The translations under genes and the position numbers were made by a program. 64,000 bases of DNA from Scolanthus callimorphus (Eukaryota; Cnidaria; Anthozoa; Actiniaria; Edwardsiidae): contig CM066916.1 of NCBI GenBank assembly GCA_033964015.1, positions 9,216,501 to 9,280,500 on the forward strand, written 5' to 3'. This document shows, piece after piece, positions 36,213 to 46,995 of the stretch. Each line of letters begins with the position of its first letter. Within the stretch, counting starts at the first letter, position 1. The notes below the pieces were generated by a model. The model was not told the DNA's origin and did not search any database. It saw only the letters and a list, made by a program, of their open reading frames with translations.

Positions 36213-39200
36213 CGAAACCAAGTCAGATCCAGCACCTTGATCGCAATTATGCCTGTACCTGGAACATAAAAAGCGTTTAACAATTTAGAATATGAATCAT
36301 TATCATTTACGAAATTTGTTTCCGTGCAGACTGCAAATCCGAAAATAACCTGGTGATGACATACATCCTCTTTAAGACCTTCAGCACGGCGGTAGATTCG
36401 GAGTGAATACAACGTATCGTAGTAGGGTCACTGTTTCAGTTTATGTTTAAAACACAGTCGAACAGCTGTAAATTGAGCAACACCAATCTAGCAAACCGCC
36501 TTTCTGTTCTTTTCTGCTAATTGTTCAACAGTTTAACCTATTGTAAAAATCATTTCAAAACATACATTTGCCGATGTTGTGTTCCACTCAATCAGTCTAA
36601 AGGCTTTCCTGTCAAAATTACGCAAATGACTTTCATTTTATTATGGAAATATTGATTTGTTCATGGCATTAAAAACAAGACACCCAAACACTAAGTATAT
36701 AATTAAACAATTTAGCCATTTTCATTCTTACGGCAGAAGGTAGGAAACGAAAACAACGAAATCCCAAATATAATGCAATAAAAAAGTAAAAAAGTCCTGT
36801 GTGCTCTTAACGAGGATTGAGAATCAGACCTTTCAGTTTGTCGTTAAAATTTATTTCAGGCGATCCAAATTCCTGGCTAATAATGTCCATAAACAGGAAC
36901 ACCATTAATTCTTTGTGTGAGATATCTACGTAATATGTTTATGGTTTTCCAAAGGGCTATAACCCTTGAATGAGGGTCACATTTGAGAGATCCAAAACCA
37001 TTCTTTATCTTTTCAAAATACTGCGACGTCGTTTGAAATTGCCGATTTCAAAGAAAAACCAACTTTTCAGAACACTCGTTTGCCGCCAAAAAACAAGACG
37101 AGCACGCGCTCTCATTTCCCGCCAAAGTTGAGGATGGCTCTATGTGATAAAAATCAGGCGAACACAAAAAGCGCCGATTTATTAACTTCTTACGCAGTTC
37201 CAAAACACCACAATAGCGGAGTGCAATTCCTCACAACTGCGTGCTAATAGCCAAAGATATGTCAATCCAATCGATTTGCAAAAATTTAGGGAGACATCGA
37301 GAGCCTTTTCTTTAACAAATTAGATGTCTAAATGCGGGAGTCAAAGTGAAGAGCTTCGCGGAAACCGCAATTCTCCCGAGTCTATTAACACGGGTTTGTG
37401 CTTTTTCGAATGAATTGAAACATAATAAACATATGAGTTTGTGCTTTTATATAAATGAATTTATAGACAATAGCTCATTTAAGTATCCTCTCAAAAATAC
37501 AAATTAACATGGCTTTACGCTTGTATGAATCTTCTTAAAAATTCCATTTAGATTTATCGGGGAGATTTGGTAAATCATATAAAACAACAACACAGAGGTT
37601 TAAAAATGTTCAAGTGGAACAAATGTAAATGGCTGTTTTCTTAGATGCTCTAAAGAATTTTTGCGCTTTTCGCTTTAATCTACCAACTGTTCTTTAGTTT
37701 GAAGAAGCTTCAAGTTTTGAGTAGATGAAAAAAACAAACATTTACCTGCAAATCAGGTTCAAATCCATCATTCCATAAGCCACATCTTTTGAAAAACATT
37801 TAACATTTTCCACAGCACTTAACGTAGAAAAGGACGAGACAAGGATACTGCGCTTGCTCTTTGAGGTTACTGGGTCTTTCAATGTGTGCCTGTTTTTCAA
37901 TTTCCAAATGGAAGACGAGCACAGCTGTTTTGAGCTTGATGATTTCCTCTTAGAACTCTCTTATCAGTTGTAACTAGTAGACGCTGTTTATCAAATTCAT
38001 TTTCTCTTCTCTATTGGGTGGCATTTGCATGGCACATTTTTTTGCTGTAGCAAATTTTACCGGCAGCATTTCCTGTACTTAGTTTTCCGAAATCTATTTT
38101 GTTATTGCCTTCACCTCAGCACGTCTTTATCATGACGACTCTGATGATAAGGCTTGCTTCTTTGCAATTTAGCTCTTTCACAAATGAAATCAGCATTTAT
38201 CTTAATCTGCATTTTAATTTCCAAGACCAGGTCTATTTCCTCTCTGATAAAATATCTAATTTCACGAACAATCCCGAATCACAGATATTTGCACCGGCTG
38301 GCAACCTAAGAATGAATAATTGATGCAGAAACAGAGAGTCCAAAAGAAATCCTAGTAATGAGTGATTTACGGACCAATTTATCAGAATAAATTTCCCCTG
38401 CTCTACTCTATACTGCTCTCCTTGGACGTGTTTTCAGAGCTCTGATTATTTCTCCGAGCGTTTGCGTGTGAAACGCTTTTACGAAATAGTCAGATAAATA
38501 CTTAGCTAATGCAGCCCCTAAGGCACAGGGCATGTTATGTATGCAGAACAGAAAAGTTTCAAGAAAAAATATTTTGCATAAAGTTTTTATTCCGGATTAT
38601 CCAGTAAACTTACTTTCAGCTTGTTTGCCCTGGATCTTTCAAACACTTGAGACTTTCCAAACGAAAGCGAAATGAAAGGTCGTTATTTTGTTAAAGTTTA
38701 TTTTGTTGTTTGAGTATAATTGAATATACATTATAATAAGGATCAAGATCATTACAAAGTCTAAGCCAATGAAAATATAGGAGTTTCACCATTTTAAAAA
38801 TGCGTCTCACCTTATATGGTCAAAGCGAAATATTATCCCAATGAGGCAGCGGTGTATCGTAGAATAATGTGCGCAAACTCATTTGAGGAATACTCGCACT
38901 CGTGAGGAAAATGTCCCCTGAATTCCCACCGCAAATTGCCAGTTTTCCCGCACTAAACTTTTTAAAGAAGTGAACCTAGAGATACGTTGCCAGGCCAATC
39001 TAAAACTTGGATTCAAGCATGTTTTAGGAAGGGGGCTGTTAGCGCAGAGGCTTACTTAGAGAAAAGGGACGGGTACCATATTTAATGGCACTGCACGGGT
39101 ATATTTGCGCTGTTTAGATGACTTGCCGTACTAAACTTTGTCGGACTGAAATTTCCGTGACGGGACTACGTGGCGAGGTACTCATAGAACCATTTTATCC

Positions 39201-40564
39201 AAGCCGTGCCAAAAATTTCTGTCGTGTAAATGGGGCTTTAGCCGATTGTTTAGGCACTGTTTTGCACGCCTCCATTTCTAGTACGGTTTCCCTAATCTCG
39301 ACCGCACAGGAGCGTTTGCTACACAACCCTTATTGGTTATATCATTTGACTATCAAAGCACTGTTTTCAAGACTTGGATCTTCACGCAGGATGGGTTAGT
39401 TTTGCGACTAATATCAAGGCTACTTAGAGTGCGACTTCTCCGACCAAGGCCTCCCAAACAAATTTTCTTAATATTTTTTCAATCACGATCATTCAAGTAT
39501 TTCAACAATGAATGCAACACAAAATTTCCCTATTTCGTTGAAACACGCACCATTTGTAACTTTAAATACGTTCGAAAAATTTCTACACTAAAATTCAACA
39601 GAAATGATGCAAAATCACGAACATAAGCATATCTGTAAAAATTATGTTAAAGATTTGCTTGGATGGTCTTGGTTCGTGTAGTCGCAGTGTAGGTCGCATT
39701 ACTGTAACATGGAACTAATTCCGTGACATTTGTTAAAAAACAGGACTTGATAAGCGAGCAGATGTACGGATGTAGGATACCCGCCCTAACAGGGTCTGCT
39801 ATTAGCTTATCCTAGTGGGTGATTTTCACGGCAAGATGTTTAAATGTATTTAACTTCGCTATAGTCTGACATAATGCATTGCAATGAATAATAGATAAGA
39901 GGGCAGATTTTGCAGTGTAAGTAAGTAAAATCTTTGCAACTTTGTTCGTCATCGAAATGAGAATGAGCGCAATACTGAATATTTGGTAACGATAATTAAA
40001 TTACTTGTAAAGAAGTAACACTAATTGTAAAGCGTTATTAAGTAGTAAATGCTAACGAAACCGGATTTTAAATTCAACTTTCCTATTAGATGTAAAAAGG
40101 TAAACATATTGAACAGGCACGAAACGAATGTCACAACATATTAGCATTTAGATGGCCCCCAAAAAAGTCTCGTGGAAAAATGTTTTCATGATCAGTCTCG
40201 TATAGTGATGGATGAGAAAGCTTGCGGCAAAATAGTTTAAAGAAATGAACAAAGCAGGCATGTAGTTTGCTTAACGTCAATCTAGTGCAAAATACTGATA
40301 AGCAAGCTAAAAAAGCTGATACATACCTGGACCTGAAACCGGGTAGATACTCTTCTAGGTAAAGGAGGTACCGCTGATAAGTCTTCTCGGTGTCATACTC
40401 AACCGTGGTGTCATTACTCGCAAACAGGGCCGCGTGTTTGTTTTTACCTTTGAATGTAACCTTGTTTAGGTTTCAAATACTGATTTCCTTGAAAACGATT
40501 TCGGCAGGAGGTCTTCCTTAGACTGATCGAATTCCCTTAGCAAATTGGTTCGCAACTTTGGAAC
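36213..40564 (-). CDS. Multi-exon gene, unrecognised product, three exons seen
   Basis: Three minus-strand exons join with matching phases. Exon a, 40564-40327, runs from an acceptor ending AACAATAG to a CCAG/GTATGT donor (phase 2). It is coding-like throughout (DQSKEDLLPKSFSRKS; then VEYDTEKTYQRYLLYLEEYL) but switches frame once near 40470. Exon b, 37955-37746, fits phase 2 in and 2 out before GCAG/GTAAAT. It opens with a Ser/Lys-rich stretch (SKRKSSSSK), then SKSKRSILVSSFSTLSAVEN and KDVAYGMMDLNLICR. Exon c, 36258-36213, is 46 nt between TTCCAG and GTGAGT and encodes YRHNCDQGAGSDLVS (phase 0 out). Start and end are outside what I could trace. No family is recognised and no membrane segment is visible. 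The one-base break in exon a means it may be a pseudogene or contain an assembly error. Confidence 0.6.
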
Positions 40565-41497
40565 CTATTGTTTGAAGAATATAACGCAAGCTTCGTGTTG
40601 ATTTTAAACAATACTTGAAAAACATCTTAACTTCTAGATGGGAATCATGCTGAATTGTCGCTAGATCTACTATTGAGACAGTCTTGCATTACTGCGCCGC
40701 TACCCCCTCGAAAAGGAGCACGTGTTATCATTCAGAAAGATTTTGAAGTCAAATTTTAATTTAATGTAAACACACTGTCAGTGTCTGTGTCTAGCGCATT
40801 TTGGTCGGATAAAGTTTTAAGAATCGTAGGAAATGTAATCTGTTTAAGATAATTAAAGAAAAGCAACACCAATTATGCACTTCTTTGGAAAAAAACTACA
40901 TAAAATTTTGCTAAGCAGTGATTTCATGAGACTCACTGCCACCTTTGGCATTGATTTTTGATCTGATAAACTTCTCCATGGAAATCTTAAAAGTAATCCT
41001 TTTACAGACCAACAAGGAGACATCATTTATTAGGTGGTCTAATTATTAGTGACAGGTTCGTGAATAACACATAGATGCTGAAATTCGCAAATACATCAAC
41101 CTCGGGATAAAAGATTCGAATGACGAAAGCCTACGGCGAACGTTGCGCCATAGGCGTGCCGTAACAATAAAAAACAATAGAAAGTTTTTGATTCGAGAGT
41201 ATAATGAAGCGACATCCTTTGACAAAAAAAAAACAATTGACACAAAGAATTTCGATTGAAGTTCGGCGTTTTCGCTTGGGTCCGGAAGTATGTTGTGTTA
41301 ATTCAAATTGTGTTAATAGCGTCCGATTTGCCTGGACGAAACTCAGCCCGCCCAGACGGGTAAACCCACCCATGTAAACGAGCCCTTATAATGAAAGTCT
41401 GCGTAATATGATTTCTTCGCTGTCATTTACTCGCAGAATCAGACATCATTTTCAACGCTTAGCAAAATTCTGATTTCTGAGCCTCTCCTCTCCCGTA
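40565..41497. other. No supported gene
   Basis: Minus-strand frames at 41373-41046 look repeat-derived, with GGGTTTACCCGTCTGGGCGG near 41350 resembling the end of another dispersed element. No exon was found. Confidence 0.4.
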
Positions 41498-41517
41498 CAC
41501 AGTTAATTTCAGAGTGT

Positions 41518-41870
41518 TGATTCAACTCCACATGTGGAGTTGAAATCACTCCAACTGTTGGAGTGAATTTTTTGGAGTTGATTTCACTCCACAATAGGAG
41601 TTAAAACAACTCCAATCCGGAGTGAAATCACAATGCGGAGTTGGGCTCACTCCTTTGCAAAATCACTCCTTGATTGAGGAGTTGATTTAACTCCTATGTG
41701 GAGTAAAAACAACTCCTTGTTGGAGTGAAGTAATGTGGAGTGAAAACAACTCTACTAAGTGGTGAAGATTCAACTCTTATGTGGAGTGAAATAACTCCAT
41801 GTTTGGTGTGAAATAATTATATGGATTTAAAACAACCGTTTCAAGTGGTGAAGATTCAACTCCATATAGA
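41518..41870. repeat. Left subterminal ACTCCA/TGGAGT array
   Basis: More than 20 copies of ACTCC/GGAGT in alternating orientation, spaced about 15-20 bp, many forming direct palindromes such as ACTCCACATGTGGAGT. The right-end counterpart is 45533-45735. Subterminal motif arrays commonly bind the transposase; that use here is inference. Confidence 0.85.
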
Positions 41871-42239
41871 GAGATGGAGAGAGAAATAAGTTTTTGGATA
41901 ATTAACACATTCTTCGGTTGCCTTGTTGTGACGCCATGTTTGCGAATAAATATGACAGAACATGATGAAATGGAAATTTGCCACATCTCGGTGTGGCTAA
42001 AAAGTTGAAGAACCTTTGGCGAAGAAAATGAATGTACGGCATATCATAAATCTCCCGGGTATCTCCCCCTAAAAGTGAATCTGTACTTTGGGGACTAGAG
42101 TACGGGAATTTAATGATAAGTCATACAACTGCAGTGTTTTAATCCATTTGTTTCTCGCTTTAGAATAATTACACAAGACTCAATCCTTGAGTCCTTCTTG
42201 CCGTCTAAATAGTTACGAGAAGAAAACTTTGAACGATTA

Positions 42240-42671
42240 CGGGGGTAGAGGTGGGGATTATTTGCACGTCACGTGAAGCAATCCGATACCGCCGCCAAGC
42301 GTTTGCGGGCTCAAGTCACTCGTCCGTTAGCTTTTCAAACAGAAGGAGGTTTCTCTTATTGATCGTCAGTTCTTTAGTTGTTACAGCGTTATTCATTGAT
42401 ATTTCGATTTCCTCTAGCCGTGAGTTAAACTGCACAAGGTAAGAGTCATTTTGATTTACATCAATTGGCCTTTTGTCTTATTATAAAGAGCATTTTCGCT
42501 TGAGTAGCTAAACAAGATCGATCCCTTGGGGCGCGAAGAGCCTTTGTTTATGGCTAAACCTTTGACTTTGTATGCCTTTGCAGTGCTGCTGAAATGGAGT
42601 CTACTCTACTTAATTGCTGTATTAAAGCTGGAGTCCAAAATGAGACAGTCAAACTTCTTCTGGAAGAGGAG
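42240..42671 (+). pseudogene. Leader exon and first coding exon of the transposon
   Basis: An exon-like stretch ends at 42441/42442 before GTAAGA. It is open, with a hydrophobic LLLIVSSLVVTALFIDI, but has no ATG and is probably a leader. The next exon, 42584-42671, follows a TTTGCAG acceptor and has an ATG at 42594 giving 26 codons (MESTLLNCC...KLLLEEE) up to GAG/GTAAGC, phase 0. It lies inside the 41498-45753 element, so is most simply read as the start of its own protein. Family unrecognised. Confidence 0.45.
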
Positions 42672-42886
42672 GTAAGCACTCAAAAATCTAAATATGCATC
42701 CACGACGGTTCTCTGTTTTGGCGGTAATACTTAACTTATTACTTAACCGCTCGGATTTAATCATTAAACTTAATTTAACGTAGTCATTTCTTCTAGCTAA
42801 CAAAAGCACACATTTCTGATCAGTTTCGCTTTGATACAGAGATCGATTTCGGATTTTGAAGAGTTTTAGTTTCCAATTTTCTTTAG

Positions 42887-43468
42887 GTAGAAATGTATCC
42901 CGGGAGAAACACGAAGGAGAGCAAAAGTTGGGGATTAGTACTAGTAGCTCGGTGGGATTAGTAGCTCGGTAATTCGTGTTTACTTGTATGAGCACCCTAT
43001 CACTTCTTGATACCATGATCTAGCTGTAAAACTAAAGTGTTTAAATAACTTTTTGTACATAAGTTTACTAATATATTTTTGGATAACTATAATATTACTA
43101 ACCTTCAGAGAAAAGTGAAATTATATGCTCTAAAACATGCCTGCTTTCCCCAGGATGCATGGGTTAAAGGGATGAATTTGTTTTCAAGAATATTCACCTG
43201 AAAAAAAACCTGAACAAAAGCCAGATGGAACAAAGAGTATAGAAGCACCTCAATGCAAAAAAAGGAAGACAAAAGAGACTGTTCCAGAGGTTGATGGGGA
43301 AACTGAGTCAAACAAAAAAAAAAGAAGAAAGAGATGCAAACAGGAACCCAAGTTGAAAATGTGATGGATGCTATCTACAGGCATCAAGACGAAGGAAGAT
43401 TCTGACAGGCCCCTCACATCTATCAAGGGTATTCTGGCTTCCTACCTGGCATTGCGCTTTATCTCTAA
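42887..43468 (+). pseudogene. Decayed coding exons inside the transposon
   Basis: Exon-like pieces follow acceptors at 42886 (GTAGAAATGTATCCC, about 24 codons to a TAG) and 43108 (KLYALKHACFPQDAWVKGMN). After 43180 the frame slips one base into a charged linker (SPEKKPEQKPDG, CKKRKTKE). It slips again at an A10 run near 43311, then a third time, before ILASYLALRFISK and a possible donor at 43469. Composition is consistent throughout, so this is one protein broken by indels. Confidence 0.45.
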
Positions 43469-43493
43469 GGTGAGGATCATGAGATAACAATTA

Positions 43494-43716
43494 TTAGTAT
43501 CACCCAACAAGTGGACTATTGCTAATGCTGCATTCTGATTGGCTACGCTAGTAGGGGACTATTATCAATAGACCTCTAGTAGCAAAAGCGCCGATTTTGA
43601 ACACGAAAAAAATGGCGGCCACTTCTTGTTTTGTCAAGGTTTCTGGTGACCTTTTAACACAATGTTTCCTCATCCTTTGTCCAACTAGTTGGGTGATACT
43701 GAAACAATTAGCCCTC

Positions 43717-43749
<33 letters not shown>

Positions 43750-43788
43750 GGCTACCCATAGCCGTTTCAGGCTCTAGGTCTAATTGTT
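43494..43788. mobile_element. Family A copy 2, nested, with palindromic tail
   Basis: Same ends as the 3819 copy (TTAGTATCACCCAAC; GTTGGGTGATACTGAA at 43688-43703), same CTGATTGG position (43535-43542) and the same tail (43704-43788). Inserted inside the 41498-45753 transposon, hence younger than it. Confidence 0.85.
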
Positions 43789-43797
43789 AATTAGTCA

Positions 43798-43960
43798 AAT
43801 CACACTAGTGGTCTATTGTTAATGTTGCGTTGTGATTGGTTGAGCTACTAGTAGCCTACTAATAGCGAAAAGTTTCCGATTTTAAAGGCAGAAAATGGCG
43901 AATGACCATGCAGACCAGAAAACGTTTTTGGCTTTACAATTGACCCACTAGTGTGATTTA
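43798..43960. mobile_element. Diverged family A relative, nested
   Basis: Ends AAATCACACTAGTGG / CCACTAGTGTGATTT are inverted. The interior parallels family A (GTGATTGGTTGAGCTACTAG). It lies 10 bp beyond the previous copy's tail. Confidence 0.7.
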
Positions 43961-44129
43961 ATTAAAATAATTATTCCTCTTGCCATTATGGCCTCTGAGT
44001 CAATAGAGCCAGTTCAAGCTTGAGGATAATCGTATATATAATATAGTAATAGTGGTATATAATATATAATAACAGTAGTTTGATCTATATTCAGAGCTAT
44101 ATTTAATATATAGACACAAGTGTTTAAAT

Positions 44130-44186
44130 GGGAAATACGCCACTCGTAGATCTCATACGAAGCTACATCTGGGACCCTTAGTGACA
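44130..44186. repeat. 55-bp segment shared with 19336-19391
   Basis: GATCTCATACGAAGCTACAT and its flanks match the segment near 19350 (CATCTCATACGAAACTACAT) at roughly 80 percent over 55 bp, same orientation. Origin unknown. Confidence 0.6.
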
Positions 44187-44484
44187 TATTTTTTGACATA
44201 TTTTTCTTTTTGACATATTTTTTATATGTCAAAACAAACGTGCTTGGAAATCAATTTGGAATATTTTTTTCTGGTTTGTCTATATAATAAAAAGAAATTA
44301 CACTGGTTTAAATGTATCAGTTTTATTTTCTCGTGTCAAAACAATATTTTACTCATTTACTGCGCTCATTCGTAAAATATTGTTATTGCCACTCGAAAAT
44401 AAAACTCATATCTTCGCGCCACCATGTATATCCTCTATATACATATTCATATATCGTTCAGTGCATAACAGATGACATAAAACA

Positions 44485-44650
44485 AATATATGTTATTTAC
44501 TGGCTTTAGGTCGGTCTGTATAGGCCAAAACTGTGAGCTCGGCCTGGAAAATGTGGAATGACATTTTCAATGTGGAAAAGTACATTTTCCAGCCCTCGGT
44601 CACATCTTTTGCCTATACGGACCTCCCAGTCGTAAATAACATATATTTAT
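44485..44650. mobile_element. Family B copy 2, nested
   Basis: ATATATGTTATTTACTGGC at the left is mirrored by GTAAATAACATATAT at the right with about 65-bp arms, as in the 13041 copy. Nested in the transposon. Confidence 0.8.
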
Positions 44651-44765
44651 TTTTATGTCAGTTGTACACTTTTTCATTTGGGAAAAGCTCAGAATTTAAT
44701 TGACAGAACTCCATGATTTGAAAACAAATCACCACAATTAAGTTTCTGTGTTACTTTTCAGGTGA

Positions 44766-44906
44766 ATAATCGATGAAAAGGCTATAGCGGAATCTGTGTT
44801 CCCCAGGCTTGTAGGTGGAGAGGACATCACTGACATTGACCCTCAGTACATAGCAGCAGAAGGGAAAATCGTGGCCAAGTTGAGTGGGACAAGTGTTTTT
44901 TCCTAA
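44766..44906 (+). pseudogene. Likely last exon remnant of the transposon protein
   Basis: A 46-codon open stretch from just after a TTTTCAG acceptor to TAA 44904-44906. It is coding-like (RLVGGEDITDIDPQYIAAEG). A TGA lies at the acceptor in this frame, so it is not an intact exon. Confidence 0.4.
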
Positions 44907-44985
44907 GCCTGTAAACTGTGTAAAGTACTTTCCATTTGGCCATTCCATTTTTCAGATGTATCAATTGTATCATTTTTAGTTTGTC

Positions 44986-45115
44986 TATAGTGGTTTTCAT
45001 ATGACTGTAATAAAACCAATCACAAAGTAATGACACCATTCTGAATAAAACCTATAGGGGTAACTACAAAGTAATTACCAAAGACTCACGACAGTCATCT
45101 GAAATCCGCTCTATA
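44986..45115. mobile_element. Family D copy 2, nested
   Basis: The left end TATAGTGGTTTTCATATGAC and the right end (inverted) TATAGAGCGGATTTCAGATG match the 32199 element's ends. About 130 bp. Confidence 0.65.
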
Positions 45116-45894
45116 TTAAGAAATTTGCTCGTTCGTCACAAATAAAAATTTTATTGCCACTCCAAAATGCCTGTCTTTGTACCACCCTGTAATGTCATTT
45201 GTATAAAGGCTGTAAATCCCTTGCAGATCTCGAGTAAGGTCTCATCGGTTATTTCATCAGCATAACATTCATGTTACTTTTTATAATGCTTTTTTTTTCA
45301 TTTGAAAGCTTACCAAAAGTGAAGACGTACTACACTATTGACTGTAACATAATAATGTCATTATATCTTTGCTTATACTGATAGCTTGTTGCATGTACTG
45401 CTAGCTTATACTGATGGTTTGTTGTGTACTGCTTTGAATTGCATTATAGTCAATAAAGGCATTTGGTTGAATATTTGTCTAAAGTTTCATTTGATACTAA
45501 GTCAACCCTTCATATACCAGTTCCAGTTCTTGCCAATGGAGTGAATGTATAGTAGAGTAAATTTCACTCCATGCAAGATGGAGTTATTTCAGCACTCAAT
45601 ATGGAGTCAATTCAACTCCACTTCAGGAGTTAATTTCACTCCTTCGTTGGAGTGAAAATTTGGAGTGAAAACTACTCCAAAAGTGGAGTTGTTCTGTACC
45701 TTTTTTTTTCACTCCACTTTTGGAGTTGAATCAACACCCAAAAATTAACTGTGTATTCCCTACTTAAAAGCAATACATGATGAGTACGGCCGTCTTGAGC
45801 AGCAAAGCATGAGAAGGTTGAATTCAGGGAATGGGCTACACCGATGGCCCACGTTCGCAAATGCGATGGGACCACTAACTTTTGTGGGGATTAC

Positions 45895-46035
45895 GTATCA
45901 TTATTATATAGCTCGTGTTTATTCGATCAAAGCGCGCGCTCTGATTGGTTCTATCATGGTCACGTGGCGGGCTACAAATCCAATGTAGCCCGCGCGGGCT
46001 ACAATTAAAAAAATTGTTGCCCGCGCGGGCGACAT
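45895..46035. repeat. GC-rich hairpin repeat
   Basis: GCGCGCGCTCTGATTGG is followed by repeated GTAGCCCGCGCGGGCTAC palindromes (about 45967-46032). It resembles the GCGCGCTCTGATTGG sequence at 3493. Non-coding. Confidence 0.6.
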
Positions 46036-46187
46036 CGCTTGAGCGAGAAATTTCGGCGGATGATTTTTTATGATTTTTACCGTATTTTCTTTTTGCTATA
46101 TAATAAAACACTCGACTTCGTCTCGGGAACCTCGAGATTCTCGGGAAAACAAAACTCGCTGTTTTCCGAGGGTGCAGTCATTAAGTG

Positions 46188-46391
46188 TATAGTGTCAACC
46201 CTCAGCTTAATACTGCCCACTATCCGATACCGTTACCAGAGGAAGTCTTGTAACAGCTTCAGAGGAACGAAGGTGTTCATGAAGTAAGATCTTAAAACAA
46301 CAAATCTGTGATCACCGAGGGCTGATTCCGGTATAAGAGGCTCCCATTTGGAATAGTCTCCGGTACTGCCCTGTTCAAGAGAACAATGTAA
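46188..46391 (+). pseudogene. Ty3/gypsy reverse transcriptase remnant
   Basis: Two pieces match the conserved reverse-transcriptase core of Ty3/gypsy polyproteins. The first (46188-46245) reads VNPQLNTAHYPIPLPEE. The second (46326-46388) reads FRYKRLPFGI...ALFKRTM, the FRYxRLPFG motif that precedes the YxDD region. The segment between them, which should hold the catalytic aspartate region of motif A, is mostly deleted, and stops (TGA before FRYK, TAA after) interrupt it. No LTRs or integrase were found nearby. Confidence 0.75.
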
Positions 46392-46499
46392 CGCGCTCAC
46401 GTGCATGTGAGGTATTGAATTTTCACAGACGCACGGTGCGTGTCTTGACTGTTTAATTATGTATCAGTCACGTGTATTAATGTAACCGAGCTGGTTATT

Positions 46500-46995
46500 A
46501 GAGATGAGAGTTTTTATAAGAAGATGTGTAGGAGTGTACTCTATGATCGGAGGTATATATCGGAGTATTAAAGAGCTTGTTCTGGAGATTGGAGTCGTTG
46601 CGAATTATGTAACAGCGAGTGTAACATGCACTTTGCCAAATACAAGAGCCAATACTATCTTGTTTATCCTCTCAACCCATGAAAAAAAAAAACAACTATA
46701 TGTGGGATAATGGGTATGGAATGAAGTACTCCTATATTTTCTACGAGCGATAAGATGTGTAAGTTGACTCAGAACGAGTAGACTACAAATTGAGATTCGT
46801 AAATGCACACAGAGCAAGGTCACGAGTTCTGTACATGACCACAACTGTCCACGTGGTAGGTTCAATCTGATTGGCTGGGATAGTGATGCCTATGTCACAG
46901 CACAGGAGATCAGAAGGAAGTGTGATTTTTCCCAGTCACGTATCAGTTTTCCTGAGACTGGCTCATGTATCTGTCAAGGTTGTCGCATTAACTGA
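46500..46995 (+). pseudogene. Broken cysteine-rich coding region
   Basis: Three coherent stretches lie in line. 46578-46679 encodes GDWSRCELCNSECN and then KYKSQYYLVYPLNP to a stop. After an A11 run, 46694-46750 encodes MWDNGYGMKYSYIFYER. After an AG acceptor at 46771-46772, 46773-46995 encodes 73 codons with six cysteines, including HDHNCPRGRFNLIGWDSD and GSCICQGCRIN before TGA. Cysteine spacing suggests an extracellular, disulphide-bonded module. No family is recognised. The A11 run separates the first two frames. Could be a pseudogene, or exons with an indel error. Confidence 0.45.

Larger units (their letters stand above)
41498..45753. mobile_element. 4.26-kb DNA transposon with palindromic subterminal arrays
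   Basis: The termini are inverted: CACAGTTAATTT, 4 nt, then GTGTTGATTCAACTCCA on the left; the inverted right end matches over 33 bp with four differences. TA flanks both ends (41496-41497, 45754-45755), consistent with a TA target. About 330 bp inside the left end and 210 bp inside the right end are built from ACTCCA...TGGAGT palindromes. Internally there are decayed coding exons (42584-43468, 44766-44906) and at least four smaller TIR insertions. The superfamily is not assigned: no catalytic motif was recognised. Confidence 0.85.

Noticed and set aside
37134..37247. 37-codon ATG frame just after a TTTCCCGCC (E2F-like) site
   Set aside because: Too short, ends in two stops, and lies in an intron of the minus-strand gene.
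39030..39075. Possible tRNA-like sequence (GTTAGCGCAGAGGC)
   Set aside because: No cloverleaf and no matching T-arm GGTTCRANTCC downstream.
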